Below, one piece after another: positions 1 through 8,946 of a stretch of 54,541 bases of DNA. The notes beneath the pieces were generated by a model. That model was not told where the DNA came from and ran no database searches. It saw only the letters and a list, made by a program, of their open reading frames with translations. The position numbers were made by a program, and so were the translations under genes. Where the stretch lies: positions 1 to 54,541 of the forward strand of contig NZ_POTW01000037.1 of NCBI RefSeq assembly GCF_003236295.1, in the 5' to 3' direction. The stretch's first letter is position 1, and every line of letters begins with the position of its first letter. The DNA comes from Jiangella anatolica (GTDB taxonomy: Bacteria; Actinomycetota; Actinomycetes; Jiangellales; Jiangellaceae).

Positions 1-2
1 CC

Positions 3-446
3 CTGGCCCGCCGCGACCTCCCCCGCGTCGCAGCCGCGTTCCAGCGTCAGGGCGCCCATCTCGACGCGATGCAGGCACGCGTCATCGCCGAGCTGGCCGG
101 CCGCACCGACCCGCCGGGCGGCCCGGCGACCGCCGTCACCGTCGCCGAGTCGCTGCACCTGGAGCTCGACGCCGCCACCGAGCTCGTCGCGCTCGCCGTC
201 GAGCTCGTGAGCGGACTGCGGGCCACGCTCACCGCCCTGGACGAGGGTCGCATCACGCTGGCGAAGGCGCGGGTCATCGCCCAGCGCACCCGCCGGCTCG
301 GCCAGGCCACGCGGCTGGCGGTCGAGGCGGTCGCGCTGGCCCGGGCGCCGCAGCTCACCGAGGCGCAGCTGCGCCGCTGGCTCGACGACGCGATGGACGG
401 CGAGAACGGCAACGGCGGCAACGGCGAGCACCGCGCCTCGTCCTGA
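3..446 (+). CDS. DUF222-domain protein, 3' part only; no HNH domain
   Basis: The frame is open from the window edge to a TGA at 444-446, so the true start lies upstream. The visible part has the helical, Ala/Leu/Arg-rich pattern of DUF222, the N-terminal domain of the abundant actinobacterial HNH-endonuclease repeat proteins: a segment ending ARVIAELAGR, then a helix pair around LEGRITLAKAR-like text (here DEGRITLAKARVIAQRTRR), then LTEAQLRRWL. Family members normally continue for another 200 or more residues into an HNH nuclease domain. This one stops after a short Gly/Asn-rich tail, so it is a truncated copy or a remnant. The product is probably not an active nuclease. It ends 2 nt before the stop of the convergent Nudix gene. 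Confidence 0.55.
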   Translation: MARRDLPRVAAAFQRQGAHLDAMQARVIAELAGRTDPPGGPATAVTVAESLHLELDAATELVALAVELVSGLRATLTALDEGRITLAKARVIAQRTRRLGQATRLAVEAVALARAPQLTEAQLRRWLDDAMDGENGNGGNGEHRASS

Positions 447-448
447 GG

Positions 449-1381
449 TCAGGAGGCGACCGCGCGGAGGGCCTCGGTGGTGACGGCGGTCAGCGCGAGG
501 TCGGCGACGGCGGCCGGGTCGAACCAGCGGGCGCCGACGGTGGAGCCGCCGACGTCGGCGAGGACGACCTCGCCCGGCTCGTCGACGACGACGTCGTAGT
601 AGGGGCGGACGCCGTGCCAGTCGATGGCGAAGCCTTCCGGGCCGACCTGCGCGGGCTCGCGGTGACTGGCGACGCCGAGCAGCCGGCGGACCCGGCCGAC
701 CTGACCGGTCTCCTCGTGCAGCTCGCGCAGCAGCGCCTGCGCCGGCTGCTCGCCGAAGTCGGTGCCGCCGCCGGGCAGGTGCCAGCAGCCGGCGTCGGGA
801 TAGCCGTCGGCGACCTGGGTCAGCAGGATCCGCCCGCGCGGGTCGCGGACCAGCCCGTACGCGGCGAACCGCTGCACGGTGTGCCGGCCGTCGGCCGCCT
901 GCTGGATGTGGAAGCCGGGCAGCTCGGGCATCCGCTCCGGCGGCAGGTCCACCGTCGACAGCGGGAGCTTGAGGATCTGCGCGACGAACGGGCGCAGCTG
1001 CAGCGTCGCGGCCTCGTCCAGGCTGACCCAGCGGACGTCGTCGACCATCGGCGACAGCGGCTCCGGCTCGCCGCTGATCACCTCGGCCTCGAACAGGATG
1101 CGGTCGGTGTGCAGGGTGACCTCGCGGTGCGGCCGCGACCGGGTGTCGGCCAGCACGTCCATCGGCGCGACGGCGCGCAGCAGCAGCCCGGACTCCGCCG
1201 CGGCCTCCCGGACGACGGCGTCGCGCGGGTGCTCGCCGTGCAGCACGCTCCCGCCGGGCAGCGTCCACACGCCCGGTGTCCCCGACCGCACCGACTCGCG
1301 GATCAGCAGCACGCGCTTGGACGCGTCGAGGCAGACGGCGTACGCGGCGATGCGGCGCAGCGGTTTCAGCGCGGGGGTCAC
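449..1381 (-). CDS. Tandem Nudix hydrolase (two Nudix domains, first box degenerate)
   Basis: This 310-residue protein has two Nudix domains in tandem. The first box (about residues 44-66) has G-x5-E-x7-RE, but then Ala62 where the REUxEExGU consensus has the first Glu of the EE pair, so metal binding may be impaired. The second box (about 205-227) is complete, with E211, R219-E220 and E223-E224. Nudix enzymes cleave nucleoside diphosphates linked to another moiety (NTPs, ADP-ribose, NADH and others); the substrate here cannot be read. The start is GTG at 1381, with only a weak Shine-Dalgarno. The first domain may have become structural or regulatory while the second stays catalytic, which is an inference from the missing Glu. 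Confidence 0.85.
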   Translation of the reverse strand: MTPALKPLRRIAAYAVCLDASKRVLLIRESVRSGTPGVWTLPGGSVLHGEHPRDAVVREAAAESGLLLRAVAPMDVLADTRSRPHREVTLHTDRILFEAEVISGEPEPLSPMVDDVRWVSLDEAATLQLRPFVAQILKLPLSTVDLPPERMPELPGFHIQQAADGRHTVQRFAAYGLVRDPRGRILLTQVADGYPDAGCWHLPGGGTDFGEQPAQALLRELHEETGQVGRVRRLLGVASHREPAQVGPEGFAIDWHGVRPYYDVVVDEPGEVVLADVGGSTVGARWFDPAAVADLALTAVTTEALRAVAS

Positions 1382-1688
1382 GAGACAGGAGTGTCGCCCG
1401 GCGAGCCGAGGCGATCAAGTGGCATCTCCGGGACCGAGACAACGAGTCATTTCTACTGCCAAACGGTGCGCGAGCAGGTATGATGCGCACTTCGGCCGGG
1501 ACGCCGGAGCGCCCAACTCCGTATTTCGTCACAGAATCCGGCTGATCGTCACAGTTCGGCCGGTGACCTGGAGGATCATCCCCGGATTGACCACAGTGGT
1601 GGTCATAGGTCCCGTGGCCGCGACACTCGCGCAGCGGCCGGGGACGCGCCTCCCGACAGGGCTCGACGGGGACGGAGCGACGGGAGCG
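1382..1688. other. Intergenic region, no gene seen
   Basis: Between the Nudix gene start and the adnB terminator there is no open frame with a convincing start and codon bias. A TATGAT box near 1479-1484 on the plus strand has no good -35 and no gene downstream. The leftward Nudix promoter must lie at the left end, but no strong hexamers stand out. Confidence 0.4.
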
Positions 1689-1739
1689 CGATGGTTGCCG
1701 GACCGGCGCCCGCAGGGCGGACCGGCCCGGCGACCATCG
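1689..1739 (-). terminator. Strong hairpin terminator after adnB
   Basis: Arms 1689-1706 and 1722-1739 are 18 nt each and pair with one mismatch and one G-U. The loop forms a further CGCCC/GGGCG stem at 1707-1719. The hairpin begins 7 nt past the adnB stop codon on the minus strand. There is no long U tract, as is common in high-GC actinobacteria. Confidence 0.75.
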
Positions 1740-1745
1740 TGATGT

Positions 1746-4700
1746 CTACTCGGCCACCGGCACCGCCGTCACCAGCGCCGTCAGCTCCGCCTCGTCCATG
1801 ACGTCGGCCGGCCGGACGGTGACGTCCTGACGCACGTGGTGGAACGCGGCGCCGACGTGGTCCAGCGGCAGGTCGTAGAGCCGGGCGAAGGCCAGCCGGT
1901 ACGCCGCCAGCTGGACGGTGCGTGTGGCGGCCTCCTCGTCGGTCGCCGGCGGCCGCCCGGTCTTCCAGTCCACGACGTCGATGCCGCCGTCGTCGGTGCC
2001 GAACACGGCGTCGACCCGGCCGCGCAGCAGCACGCCGCCGACCAGCAGCTCGAACGGCGCCTCGACCTCGACCGGGGTGCGCCCGGCCCACGCGCTGGCC
2101 AGGAACGCCTCCTGCAGCGACGCCAGCTCGCGGTCCGGCGCGGCGCCGTCGTCGGCGTAGCCGGGCAGCTCGTCGACGTCGACCAGGCGCGGCGCGCCCC
2201 AGCGGGACTCCAGCCAGGCGTGGAACAGCGTGCCCCGGCGGGCCAGCGGCGCGGGCTGCCGCGGGACCGGGCGGCGCAGCGCCCGGGCCAGGCCCTCCGG
2301 GCTCTCCCGCAGCGCCACCAGCTGCGACACGGACAGGTGCTCGGGCAGCGCGACGTCGATGGGCCGCAGCGAGGAGTTCCGCTCCCGCTCGGCCAGCAGC
2401 CGCTCGACCTCGGCGTCCCACTCGGTGGCCGGCTGCGCGAGGTCGAACAGCACGCCGTCGACGGCGCCCTGCGTCGCCCGGACCAGCGCGGCGCCGTGCT
2501 CCAGCAGCGCACGCCGCTGCCCGAGCGGGTCGTATGGCCAGCGCAGCTCGCGGACCTGCTGGGTCAGTGGGTTGACGTCGTCGTCCTCCGGCGCATGCAC
2601 CCACACGCCGATCTCGCCGGCGCCGTCCTCGCACGCGACCTTGATCTCGTGCAGGAACATCGACAGCTCGCGCGGCCGGGTGGCGTCGTCCCAGCAGTAG
2701 CCGGAGCAGACCAGCAGCCGCCGGGCCCGGGTGACGGCGACGTAGGCCAGCCGGCGCTCCTCCAGCCGGGCCGCGGCCGCGGCGTCGCCGTAGAACGCGT
2801 CGACGGCGTCGCGGACGCCGACCTGGTCGGCGGCCTCGGAGAGGTCCAGCGGCGGCAGCGACGAGGCATCACCGCGCAGCGCGTACGGCAGCTCGCCGGG
2901 GTCGCCGAGCCAGGCCCGCTGCCGTTCGCCGCCGGCCGGGAACACCTTGTCGACCAGCCCGGTGACGAAGACGGCGTCCCACTCCAGGCCCTTCGCGCCG
3001 TGCACCGTCAGCACCTGGACGCGGTCGCCGGAGACCTCCACCTCGCCCGGTGCCAGGCCGCGCTCGGCGGTCTCGGCGGCGTCGAGGTAGGCGAGGAACC
3101 CCGACAGCGTGCCGCCGCCGTGGTCGGTGTTCTCGAACTCCGCCGCGACGTCGAGGAAGCGGTCGAGGTTGGCCCGGCCGCCGGGGCCGCGCCGGGCGGC
3201 CAGCTCGACGTCGAGGCCGAGGGTGCGCTGCACGTCGTGCACCAGCTCCGTCAGCGACTGGCCGGTGCGGGTGCGCAGCTCGCGCAGCTCCGCCGACAGC
3301 GCCCGCAGCCGGCGGTCGCCGTCGGGTGAGAACCAGTCGCCGCCCTGCGGCAGCGCGTCGAGCGCGTCGACGATGCTCAGCTCGTCGACCTCGTCCAGCG
3401 TGATACCCTCGGCGGTCGCCTCGCGCATGGTCAGGGCCGGACGGCGCGCGCCGCCGGCGTCGTCGTCGGGCCGGCCCAGCCGCCGCGCCCAGCGGGCCAG
3501 GGCGTCGAGGTCGCGCGGCCCGATGCGCCAGCGCGAGCCGGTGAGCAGCCGCATCAGCGCGTCGCCGCGGGACGGGTCGTTCACCACCCGCAGCGTCGCC
3601 ACCACGTCGCCGACCTCGGCCGTCGCCAGCAGCCCGCCGACGCCGACGACCTCGACCGGCAGGTCCACCGCACGCAGCGCCGACTCCAGCCGCGGGATCT
3701 GGCTACGGGTGCGGACCAGCACGGCCGCGGTCCGGCCGGGCTCGGAGGCGTCCCAGAACGCGCGCGCCCGCCGTGCGACGTCGGCGGCCTCGTCGTCGGC
3801 GGTGAGGTGCAGCGACGCGACGACGGTGGACGGCGGCAGGCCGGGGAACGCGGTCAGCTCCGGCACGTCCAGGCCCTGCTCCCGCAGCGGCTGCGACAGC
3901 CGGTTCGCGACCTGCAGGATCTCGGCGCCGTTGCGGAAGCTGGTGGTCAGCGAGTCGAGCCGGGCGAGCTCGCCGTCGCCCGACGCCCGGAACTCGCGGC
4001 GGAACGACGTCAGCGTGCCGGCGCTGGCGCCGCGCCAGCCGTAGATGGACTGGCACGGGTCACCGACCGCGGTGACCGGATGGCCACCACCGAACAGCGA
4101 CCGCAGCAGCACCAGCTGGGCGTGGCTGGTGTCCTGGTACTCGTCGAGCAGCACGACGCCGTACGTCGCCCGCTCCGCCTCGCCGACCTCGGGGAACCTG
4201 GCCGCCAGGGTGGCGGCCAGCTCGGCCTGGTCGGCGAAGTCGAGCACCTCGTCGGCCTGCTTGCGGGCGCGGAACTCCGCGACGACGGGCAGCAGCGCCA
4301 CCCGGGTGTCCTGCACGGCCAGGCCCTTGGCGACGTCGGCGTAGAGCAGGTCCTTGGTGCGCTGCCCCTTGGCCTTCGGCAGCGCCTCGATCCGCTCGCG
4401 CAGCCGCGCGGCGTACTCCTCGACCTGCTCGGGCGTGACGAGGTGCCCGGCCAGCTCGGCGTGCAGGTCGAGCACCTTCTGCACGACGGTGGACGGCGCG
4501 TAACCGACGGCCTCCATGTCGCCGTCGTAGGACGACACGACCCGCTGCGAGTACTGCCAGGCCACCGCCTCGGTGACGAGCCGGGCGCCGGGCTCGCGGC
4601 CCAGCCGCAGCGCGTGCTCGGCGACGATGCGCCCGGCGTAGGCGTCGTACGTCAGCACCGTCGGCTCGCCGTCGAGGACCTCGTGCGGCACCAGCCCGCG

Positions 4701-4976
4701 GGCGGCCAGCTGGGCCAGCCGGCGGCGGATCCGGGCGGCCAGCTCGCGCGCGGCCTTGCGGGTGAACGTCAGGCCCAGCACGTCCTCGGGCCGGACCAGG
4801 CCGTTCGCGACCAGCCAGACGACGCGGGCGGCCATGGTCTCGGTCTTGCCGGATCCGGCGCCGGCGACGACGACCCCCGGCGCGAGCGGCGCGGCGATGG
4901 CGTCCGCCTGCTGCGGGGTCGGGTCCGGCTGGCCGAGCCGGCGGGCGAGGTCGGCCGGCCAGATCGACGACGTCAT
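1746..4976 (-). CDS. adnB: AdnB-like UvrD-family helicase-nuclease subunit
   Basis: This 1076-residue protein is a superfamily 1A helicase fused to a C-terminal PD-(D/E)XK nuclease, the layout of AdnB in the actinobacterial AdnAB double-strand-break resection motor. Walker A (AGAGSGKTE) is at 38-46, motif II DEYQD at 278-282 and the GDPCQSIYGWRG motif at about 305-316. The nuclease core ends in VVDWKTG with D1003 and K1005. No cysteine cluster follows the nuclease, unlike the AdnA partner. ATG 4976 gives a normal N-terminus; an in-frame GTG at 4980-4982 would create a GTGA overlap with the adnA stop and is a real alternative. The length fits the family (about 1,100). The gene is translationally coupled to adnA, as in mycobacteria. 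Confidence 0.92.
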   Translation of the reverse strand: MTSSIWPADLARRLGQPDPTPQQADAIAAPLAPGVVVAGAGSGKTETMAARVVWLVANGLVRPEDVLGLTFTRKAARELAARIRRRLAQLAARGLVPHEVLDGEPTVLTYDAYAGRIVAEHALRLGREPGARLVTEAVAWQYSQRVVSSYDGDMEAVGYAPSTVVQKVLDLHAELAGHLVTPEQVEEYAARLRERIEALPKAKGQRTKDLLYADVAKGLAVQDTRVALLPVVAEFRARKQADEVLDFADQAELAATLAARFPEVGEAERATYGVVLLDEYQDTSHAQLVLLRSLFGGGHPVTAVGDPCQSIYGWRGASAGTLTSFRREFRASGDGELARLDSLTTSFRNGAEILQVANRLSQPLREQGLDVPELTAFPGLPPSTVVASLHLTADDEAADVARRARAFWDASEPGRTAAVLVRTRSQIPRLESALRAVDLPVEVVGVGGLLATAEVGDVVATLRVVNDPSRGDALMRLLTGSRWRIGPRDLDALARWARRLGRPDDDAGGARRPALTMREATAEGITLDEVDELSIVDALDALPQGGDWFSPDGDRRLRALSAELRELRTRTGQSLTELVHDVQRTLGLDVELAARRGPGGRANLDRFLDVAAEFENTDHGGGTLSGFLAYLDAAETAERGLAPGEVEVSGDRVQVLTVHGAKGLEWDAVFVTGLVDKVFPAGGERQRAWLGDPGELPYALRGDASSLPPLDLSEAADQVGVRDAVDAFYGDAAAAARLEERRLAYVAVTRARRLLVCSGYCWDDATRPRELSMFLHEIKVACEDGAGEIGVWVHAPEDDDVNPLTQQVRELRWPYDPLGQRRALLEHGAALVRATQGAVDGVLFDLAQPATEWDAEVERLLAERERNSSLRPIDVALPEHLSVSQLVALRESPEGLARALRRPVPRQPAPLARRGTLFHAWLESRWGAPRLVDVDELPGYADDGAAPDRELASLQEAFLASAWAGRTPVEVEAPFELLVGGVLLRGRVDAVFGTDDGGIDVVDWKTGRPPATDEEAATRTVQLAAYRLAFARLYDLPLDHVGAAFHHVRQDVTVRPADVMDEAELTALVTAVPVAE

Positions 4977-4978
4977 CG

Positions 4979-7900
4979 TCACGGCGTCACCTGCTCGCCC
5001 TCGGGCCAGACCGGGCAGGACGGCCGGGCCGGGCAGTACCCGCACCAGCCGCCCTTCTCCGCGCGGAACGCCGGCTGCCGCATGCCGGCGGCGGTGCGCT
5101 CCATCAGTTCGTGCGCCCAGGTCGGCTCGCCGTCGTCGGGCAGCGCGCCCTGCAGCTGCTCCTTCGCCCGGCCCTTGGCGTCCTTGCCGAGCTGCACCAG
5201 GCTCGCTCCCCCGGCCCGCCGCTCGCCGCCGGCCGCGGCGTCGAACCCGCCCTCGACGATGGCCAGCTGGTACGCGGCCAGCTGCGCGTGCTCCTCGACC
5301 TCGGCGCCGGTGGGCGCGGACACACCGGTCTTGTAGTCGACGACCACCAGCCGGCCCTCGTCGTCGGCGTCGAGGCGGTCGACCCGGCCGACCAGCCGCG
5401 CGTCGCCCACCCGGACGTCGAAGTCGAGCTCGGCGCCGACCAGCGTGCGCGGGTTCTCGCGCAGCCAGCGGCCCAGCCGTTGCACCATGTCGCGGACCCG
5501 GCCGTACTCGCGCGCGGCCACCCAGCCCTCGCCGGCGTCGATGCCCGGCCAGGAGTTGTCCAGCTCGGTGAGCAGCTTGTCGTCGGACCAGCCCTCGGTG
5601 GCGGCCCGCTCGGCGAGGTCGTGCACGAGCGAGCCGACACCGGCCCGGCGCAGGTCGGAGTCGGTGGCGCCGCAGGCCTTGAGCAGCCAGCGCAGCTCGC
5701 ACCGGTTGAACTCCTCGACCTTCGACGGCGACACCCGCACCGGCCGGTCCGGGTGACCGAGCGGCTCGGTGACCGAGACCGGGCGCAGGCCGTACCACTC
5801 GTCCGGGTCGGCCTGCGGCACGCCGGCGGCGGCCAGCCGGGCCAGCTGGTGGGCGGCGCCGCGCCGGCGCTCCTCCGGCTCGGCCGGGTCGCAGACGACG
5901 CCGCGCAACTCGGCGACGACGGCGGGCAGGTCCAGCCCGCGCCCCGGCGGCTGCACCAGCCGCTCGACGGCGCCGTCGGCGGGCAGCGGGTCGATGTCGT
6001 CGAGGAACCGGGACGGCTGGGACTCCTCGTTGGAGACGGCGGTGACGTAGAGCCGCTGCCGCGCCCGGGTGACGGCGACGTAGAACAGCCGGCGCTCCTC
6101 GGCCAGCCGGGCGCTGGCCCGGGTGACGGCGGAGTCGTCGCGGTGCGCGACGAGGTCGACCAGCGACTCGGTGCCCAGCAGGCTGCCGCGCTCGCGCACG
6201 TCCGGCCAGACGCCCTCCTGCACGCCGGCGACCACGACGACGTCCCACTCCAGGCCCTTGGCGGCGTGCGCGGTCAGAATCGTGACGGTCGCCGCCTGCG
6301 GCCCGCCCGGGCGGTAGGTGTCGGCGGGCAGCTGCTGGTCGCGCAGGTGCTCGGCGAACCCCTCGGGCCGGGCGCCGGGCATCCGGTCGACGAACCGGGC
6401 GGCGGCGTCGAACAGGGCGACGACGGCGTCGAGGTCGGCGTCGGCGGCCGGCGCGGCCCGTCCCCGCGACAGCGCGGCGCGGGTCCAGCGCGCCTCCAGC
6501 CCGGACCCGGTCCAGACCGCCCACAGGACGTCCTCGGCGGTGGCGCCGTCGGCCGCGGCGGCCTCGCGGGCGGCGGTGAGCAGGCCGGCGATCCGCGTGG
6601 CCGGGGCGACCGCGCGGTCGTCGAGGAAGCGCAGCTCGTCGGGGCTGGCCAGCGCCTCGACCAGCAGCTCGCCGGAGGCGCGTCCGCCGCCGGCGGTCAG
6701 CTCGTGGGCGCGCAGCTCCTGCCGCAGCCGGCGCACGGCGAGCGCGTCGGCGCCGCCCAGCGGTCCGGTGATGAGGTCCAGCGCGGTCTCGACGTCCAGC
6801 TCGCGCAGCCCGGTGGCCAGCTCCAGCACCGTCAGCAGCGCCCGCACCGGCGGCTGGTCGACCAGCGGCACGTCGTCGATGCGCACGCTCACCGGGACAC
6901 CGGCGCCGGCCAGCGCGCGGCGCAGTACCGGGATGGCGGACGCGCTGCGCACCAGCACCGCCATCGAGTCCCACGGCACGTCGTCGAGCAGGTGCGCCGC
7001 CCGCAGCCGGCCGGCGACGAACGCGGCCTCCTGGCTGGCGCTGGCCAGCAAGTGCACGGTGGCCCGGTCGTCGCCGTGCGCGGCGCCGTCCGGGCGCAGC
7101 TCGCGGTGCCGGCTCAGCCCGCCGAGCCGGGCCGCGACCCGTCGCGACGCCGTCAGCAGCCGGGGCCCGCAACGGCGCGAGACCGTCAGCGCCAGCACCC
7201 GCCCGGGCGAGCCGTCGGCGGCCGGGAAGCGGTCGGCGAACCGGCGGATCGCCTCGGGCTCCGCGCCGCGGAAGCCGTAGATCGACTGGTCGGGGTCGCC
7301 GACGACGAGCAGCTCGCGGCCGCCCCCGGCCAGCAGCGCCAGCAGCTCCTCCTGCGCCGGGTCGCTGTCCTGGTACTCGTCGACGACGACGAATGCGCGC
7401 GCCTGCCGCTCCCGTGCCAGCAGGTCGGCGTCGTCGCGGAGCAGGCCGGCGGCGGCCCGCACCAGTTCGGCCTGGTCGTACGTCGGCGGATAGCGGAACG
7501 CGGTGACGGCGCCGTACTGCTCGGCGAACCGGGCGGCGGCCCGCCAGTCGTCGCGCCGGTGCTGAACGGACAGCTCGACAAGGTCATCAGCGCCCAGGCC
7601 GCGCTCAACCGCTCGCATCAGGAAGTCGCGCAACTCGGCGGCGAACCCGCGGGTCAGCAGCGCCGGGCGCAGGTGATCGGGCCAGTAGTCCGCGCCCAGC
7701 TGCTCGACGTCGCCGCGCAGCAGCTCGCGGATCAGCACGTCCTGTTCCGCGCCGCCGAGCAGCCGCGGCGACGGCTCGCCCTGCGCGATCGCCTCGCGCC
7801 TGAGCAGGCCGAACGCGTAGGAGTGGAACGTGCGGGCCAGCGGCTCGCGGATGGTGCGGCCGAGCCGGCGGGCGATGCGCTCGCGCAGCTCACCGGCGGC

Positions 7901-8131
7901 CCGCCGGCTGAACGTCAGCACCAGGATCTCGCCCGGGTCGAGGCCGTCGTGCTCGACCCGGTGCGCGACCGCTTCGACCAGCGTCGTCGTCTTGCCGGTG
8001 CCCGGCCCGGCCAGCAGCAGCAACGGCCCGCCACGGTGCTCGACGGCGGCCCGCTGCGCGTCGTCGAGACGCACCGGCGGGGCGTCGGGACGGACGGTGC
8101 GCACCAGCCGGACGGCTGCGGGTCGCCTCAC
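4979..8131 (-). CDS. adnA: AdnA-like UvrD-family helicase-nuclease subunit with Fe-S cysteines
   Basis: This 1050-residue SF1A helicase/nuclease is the first gene of the adnA-adnB pair. Walker A (AGPGTGKTT) is at 41-49, DEYQD at 251-255 and GDPDQSIYGFRG at 278-289. The C-terminal nuclease has H837, D918, D932 and K934. Four cysteines (C811, then C1030-x2-C-x5-C1039) form the AddB/Cas4-type iron-sulfur clamp around the nuclease. The family couples ATP-driven translocation to end resection for recombination. The frame is open up to 8365, but GTG 8131 was chosen because AAAGGAG lies about 9 nt upstream and homologous N-termini begin near here. It is divergent from the catabolic island. Confidence 0.92.
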   Translation of the reverse strand: MRRPAAVRLVRTVRPDAPPVRLDDAQRAAVEHRGGPLLLLAGPGTGKTTTLVEAVAHRVEHDGLDPGEILVLTFSRRAAGELRERIARRLGRTIREPLARTFHSYAFGLLRREAIAQGEPSPRLLGGAEQDVLIRELLRGDVEQLGADYWPDHLRPALLTRGFAAELRDFLMRAVERGLGADDLVELSVQHRRDDWRAAARFAEQYGAVTAFRYPPTYDQAELVRAAAGLLRDDADLLARERQARAFVVVDEYQDSDPAQEELLALLAGGGRELLVVGDPDQSIYGFRGAEPEAIRRFADRFPAADGSPGRVLALTVSRRCGPRLLTASRRVAARLGGLSRHRELRPDGAAHGDDRATVHLLASASQEAAFVAGRLRAAHLLDDVPWDSMAVLVRSASAIPVLRRALAGAGVPVSVRIDDVPLVDQPPVRALLTVLELATGLRELDVETALDLITGPLGGADALAVRRLRQELRAHELTAGGGRASGELLVEALASPDELRFLDDRAVAPATRIAGLLTAAREAAAADGATAEDVLWAVWTGSGLEARWTRAALSRGRAAPAADADLDAVVALFDAAARFVDRMPGARPEGFAEHLRDQQLPADTYRPGGPQAATVTILTAHAAKGLEWDVVVVAGVQEGVWPDVRERGSLLGTESLVDLVAHRDDSAVTRASARLAEERRLFYVAVTRARQRLYVTAVSNEESQPSRFLDDIDPLPADGAVERLVQPPGRGLDLPAVVAELRGVVCDPAEPEERRRGAAHQLARLAAAGVPQADPDEWYGLRPVSVTEPLGHPDRPVRVSPSKVEEFNRCELRWLLKACGATDSDLRRAGVGSLVHDLAERAATEGWSDDKLLTELDNSWPGIDAGEGWVAAREYGRVRDMVQRLGRWLRENPRTLVGAELDFDVRVGDARLVGRVDRLDADDEGRLVVVDYKTGVSAPTGAEVEEHAQLAAYQLAIVEGGFDAAAGGERRAGGASLVQLGKDAKGRAKEQLQGALPDDGEPTWAHELMERTAAGMRQPAFRAEKGGWCGYCPARPSCPVWPEGEQVTP

Positions 8132-8218
8132 GGAGAGCCGCTCCTTTCCTGTCGTCCGGGTGGTTCGGTCCCATCCCACCACGCGGTGCCGACAAGGTCG
8201 CGGTCCCGCGCCGATCGC

Positions 8219-8247
8219 TGGACCTTCGCAAATCGATTGGCTAGGGT
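8219..8247 (+). promoter_or_regulatory. Promoter with LacI-type operator site 1 in its spacer
   Basis: A possible -35 TGGACC (8219-8224), 17-nt spacer and -10 TAGGGT (8242-8247) lie upstream of the ThuA-like gene. The spacer contains CAAATCGATTGG at 8229-8240, a near-palindrome centred on CG that matches five other sites in this window. A repressor bound here would block RNA polymerase. Confidence 0.65.
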
Positions 8248-8277
8248 GCGAGCGGATCACCCCGAGGGAGGAACCGC

Positions 8278-8946
8278 ATGGACACTGGAACGCGCCGGGC
8301 CCTGATCGTGCGGGGCGGCTGGGACGGACACAGCCCGGTCGAGGCCACCGACCGGTTCGTTCCACACCTGAAGGAGCACGGCTTCGACGTCGACGTCCAC
8401 GACGGGCCGGAGGTGTACGCCGACGCCGACCGGCTGGCCGCGACCGACCTCGTCGTCCAGTGCTTCACGCAGGGCGAGGCCACCGACGAGCAGGTGCTCG
8501 GGCTGTCCGCCGCCGTCGCCAACGGCACCGGCCTGGCCGGCTGGCACGGCGGCATCTGCGACTCCTACCGCGGCTCGCCCGACTATCTGCACCTCGTCGG
8601 CGGCCAGTGGGCCGCGCATCCCGGCGGGTTCGTCCGGTACGACGTCGAGGTGGTCCCGGAGCAGGCGCGACACGAGCTGGTCGCCGGCCTGAGCCCGCGC
8701 TGGTCGCTCGACACCGAGCAGTACTGGGTGCTCACGGACGGGCTGAACGAGGTCCTCGCCACGACCACCTTCCAGCCCGCCGAGGGGACGCCGTGGCGCG
8801 AGGCCGTGACCTGCCCCGCCGTCTGGACCCGGCGCTGGGGCAGGGGGAAGGTCTTCGTCAGCACCGTCGGGCACAAGCTCGACGACCTCGACCACCCTGA
8901 CGTGCGCACGCTGACCGAGCGGGGCCTGCTGTGGGCCAGCCGCTGA
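8278..8946 (+). CDS. ThuA-like domain protein (trehalose-utilization type)
   Basis: This 222-residue cytoplasmic protein has the class-I glutamine-amidotransferase-like fold of the ThuA family. Visible landmarks are an N-terminal beta strand (RALIVRGGWDGH), the segment TDLVVQCFTQG and the family motif GWHGGICDSY near residue 83. ThuA proteins are found with glycoside catabolism genes; in rhizobia they act in trehalose and related disaccharide use through keto-sugar intermediates, but the reaction is poorly defined. A strong GGGAGGAA lies 5 nt before ATG 8278. The gene overlaps the next by 16 nt, so the two form an operon. It is the first gene of the rightward island, preceded by operator site 1, so it is probably repressed by the LacI protein at 15847-16875. 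Confidence 0.85.
   Translation: MDTGTRRALIVRGGWDGHSPVEATDRFVPHLKEHGFDVDVHDGPEVYADADRLAATDLVVQCFTQGEATDEQVLGLSAAVANGTGLAGWHGGICDSYRGSPDYLHLVGGQWAAHPGGFVRYDVEVVPEQARHELVAGLSPRWSLDTEQYWVLTDGLNEVLATTTFQPAEGTPWREAVTCPAVWTRRWGRGKVFVSTVGHKLDDLDHPDVRTLTERGLLWASR

Noticed and set aside
4977-7172. Upstream extension of the adnB frame, giving an apparent 1,808-residue protein
   Set aside because: This part is a shifted-frame reading of adnA, rich in Arg and Ala with no domains. The real AdnB begins at 4976 or 4982.
5111-8305. Long plus-strand frame opposite adnA
   Set aside because: It mirrors AdnA codons, and adnA has all helicase and nuclease motifs.
8132-8365. Longer AdnA N-terminus from 8365
   Set aside because: It would overlap the island promoter, operator and the start of the ThuA gene, and the strong AAAGGAG supports GTG 8131.
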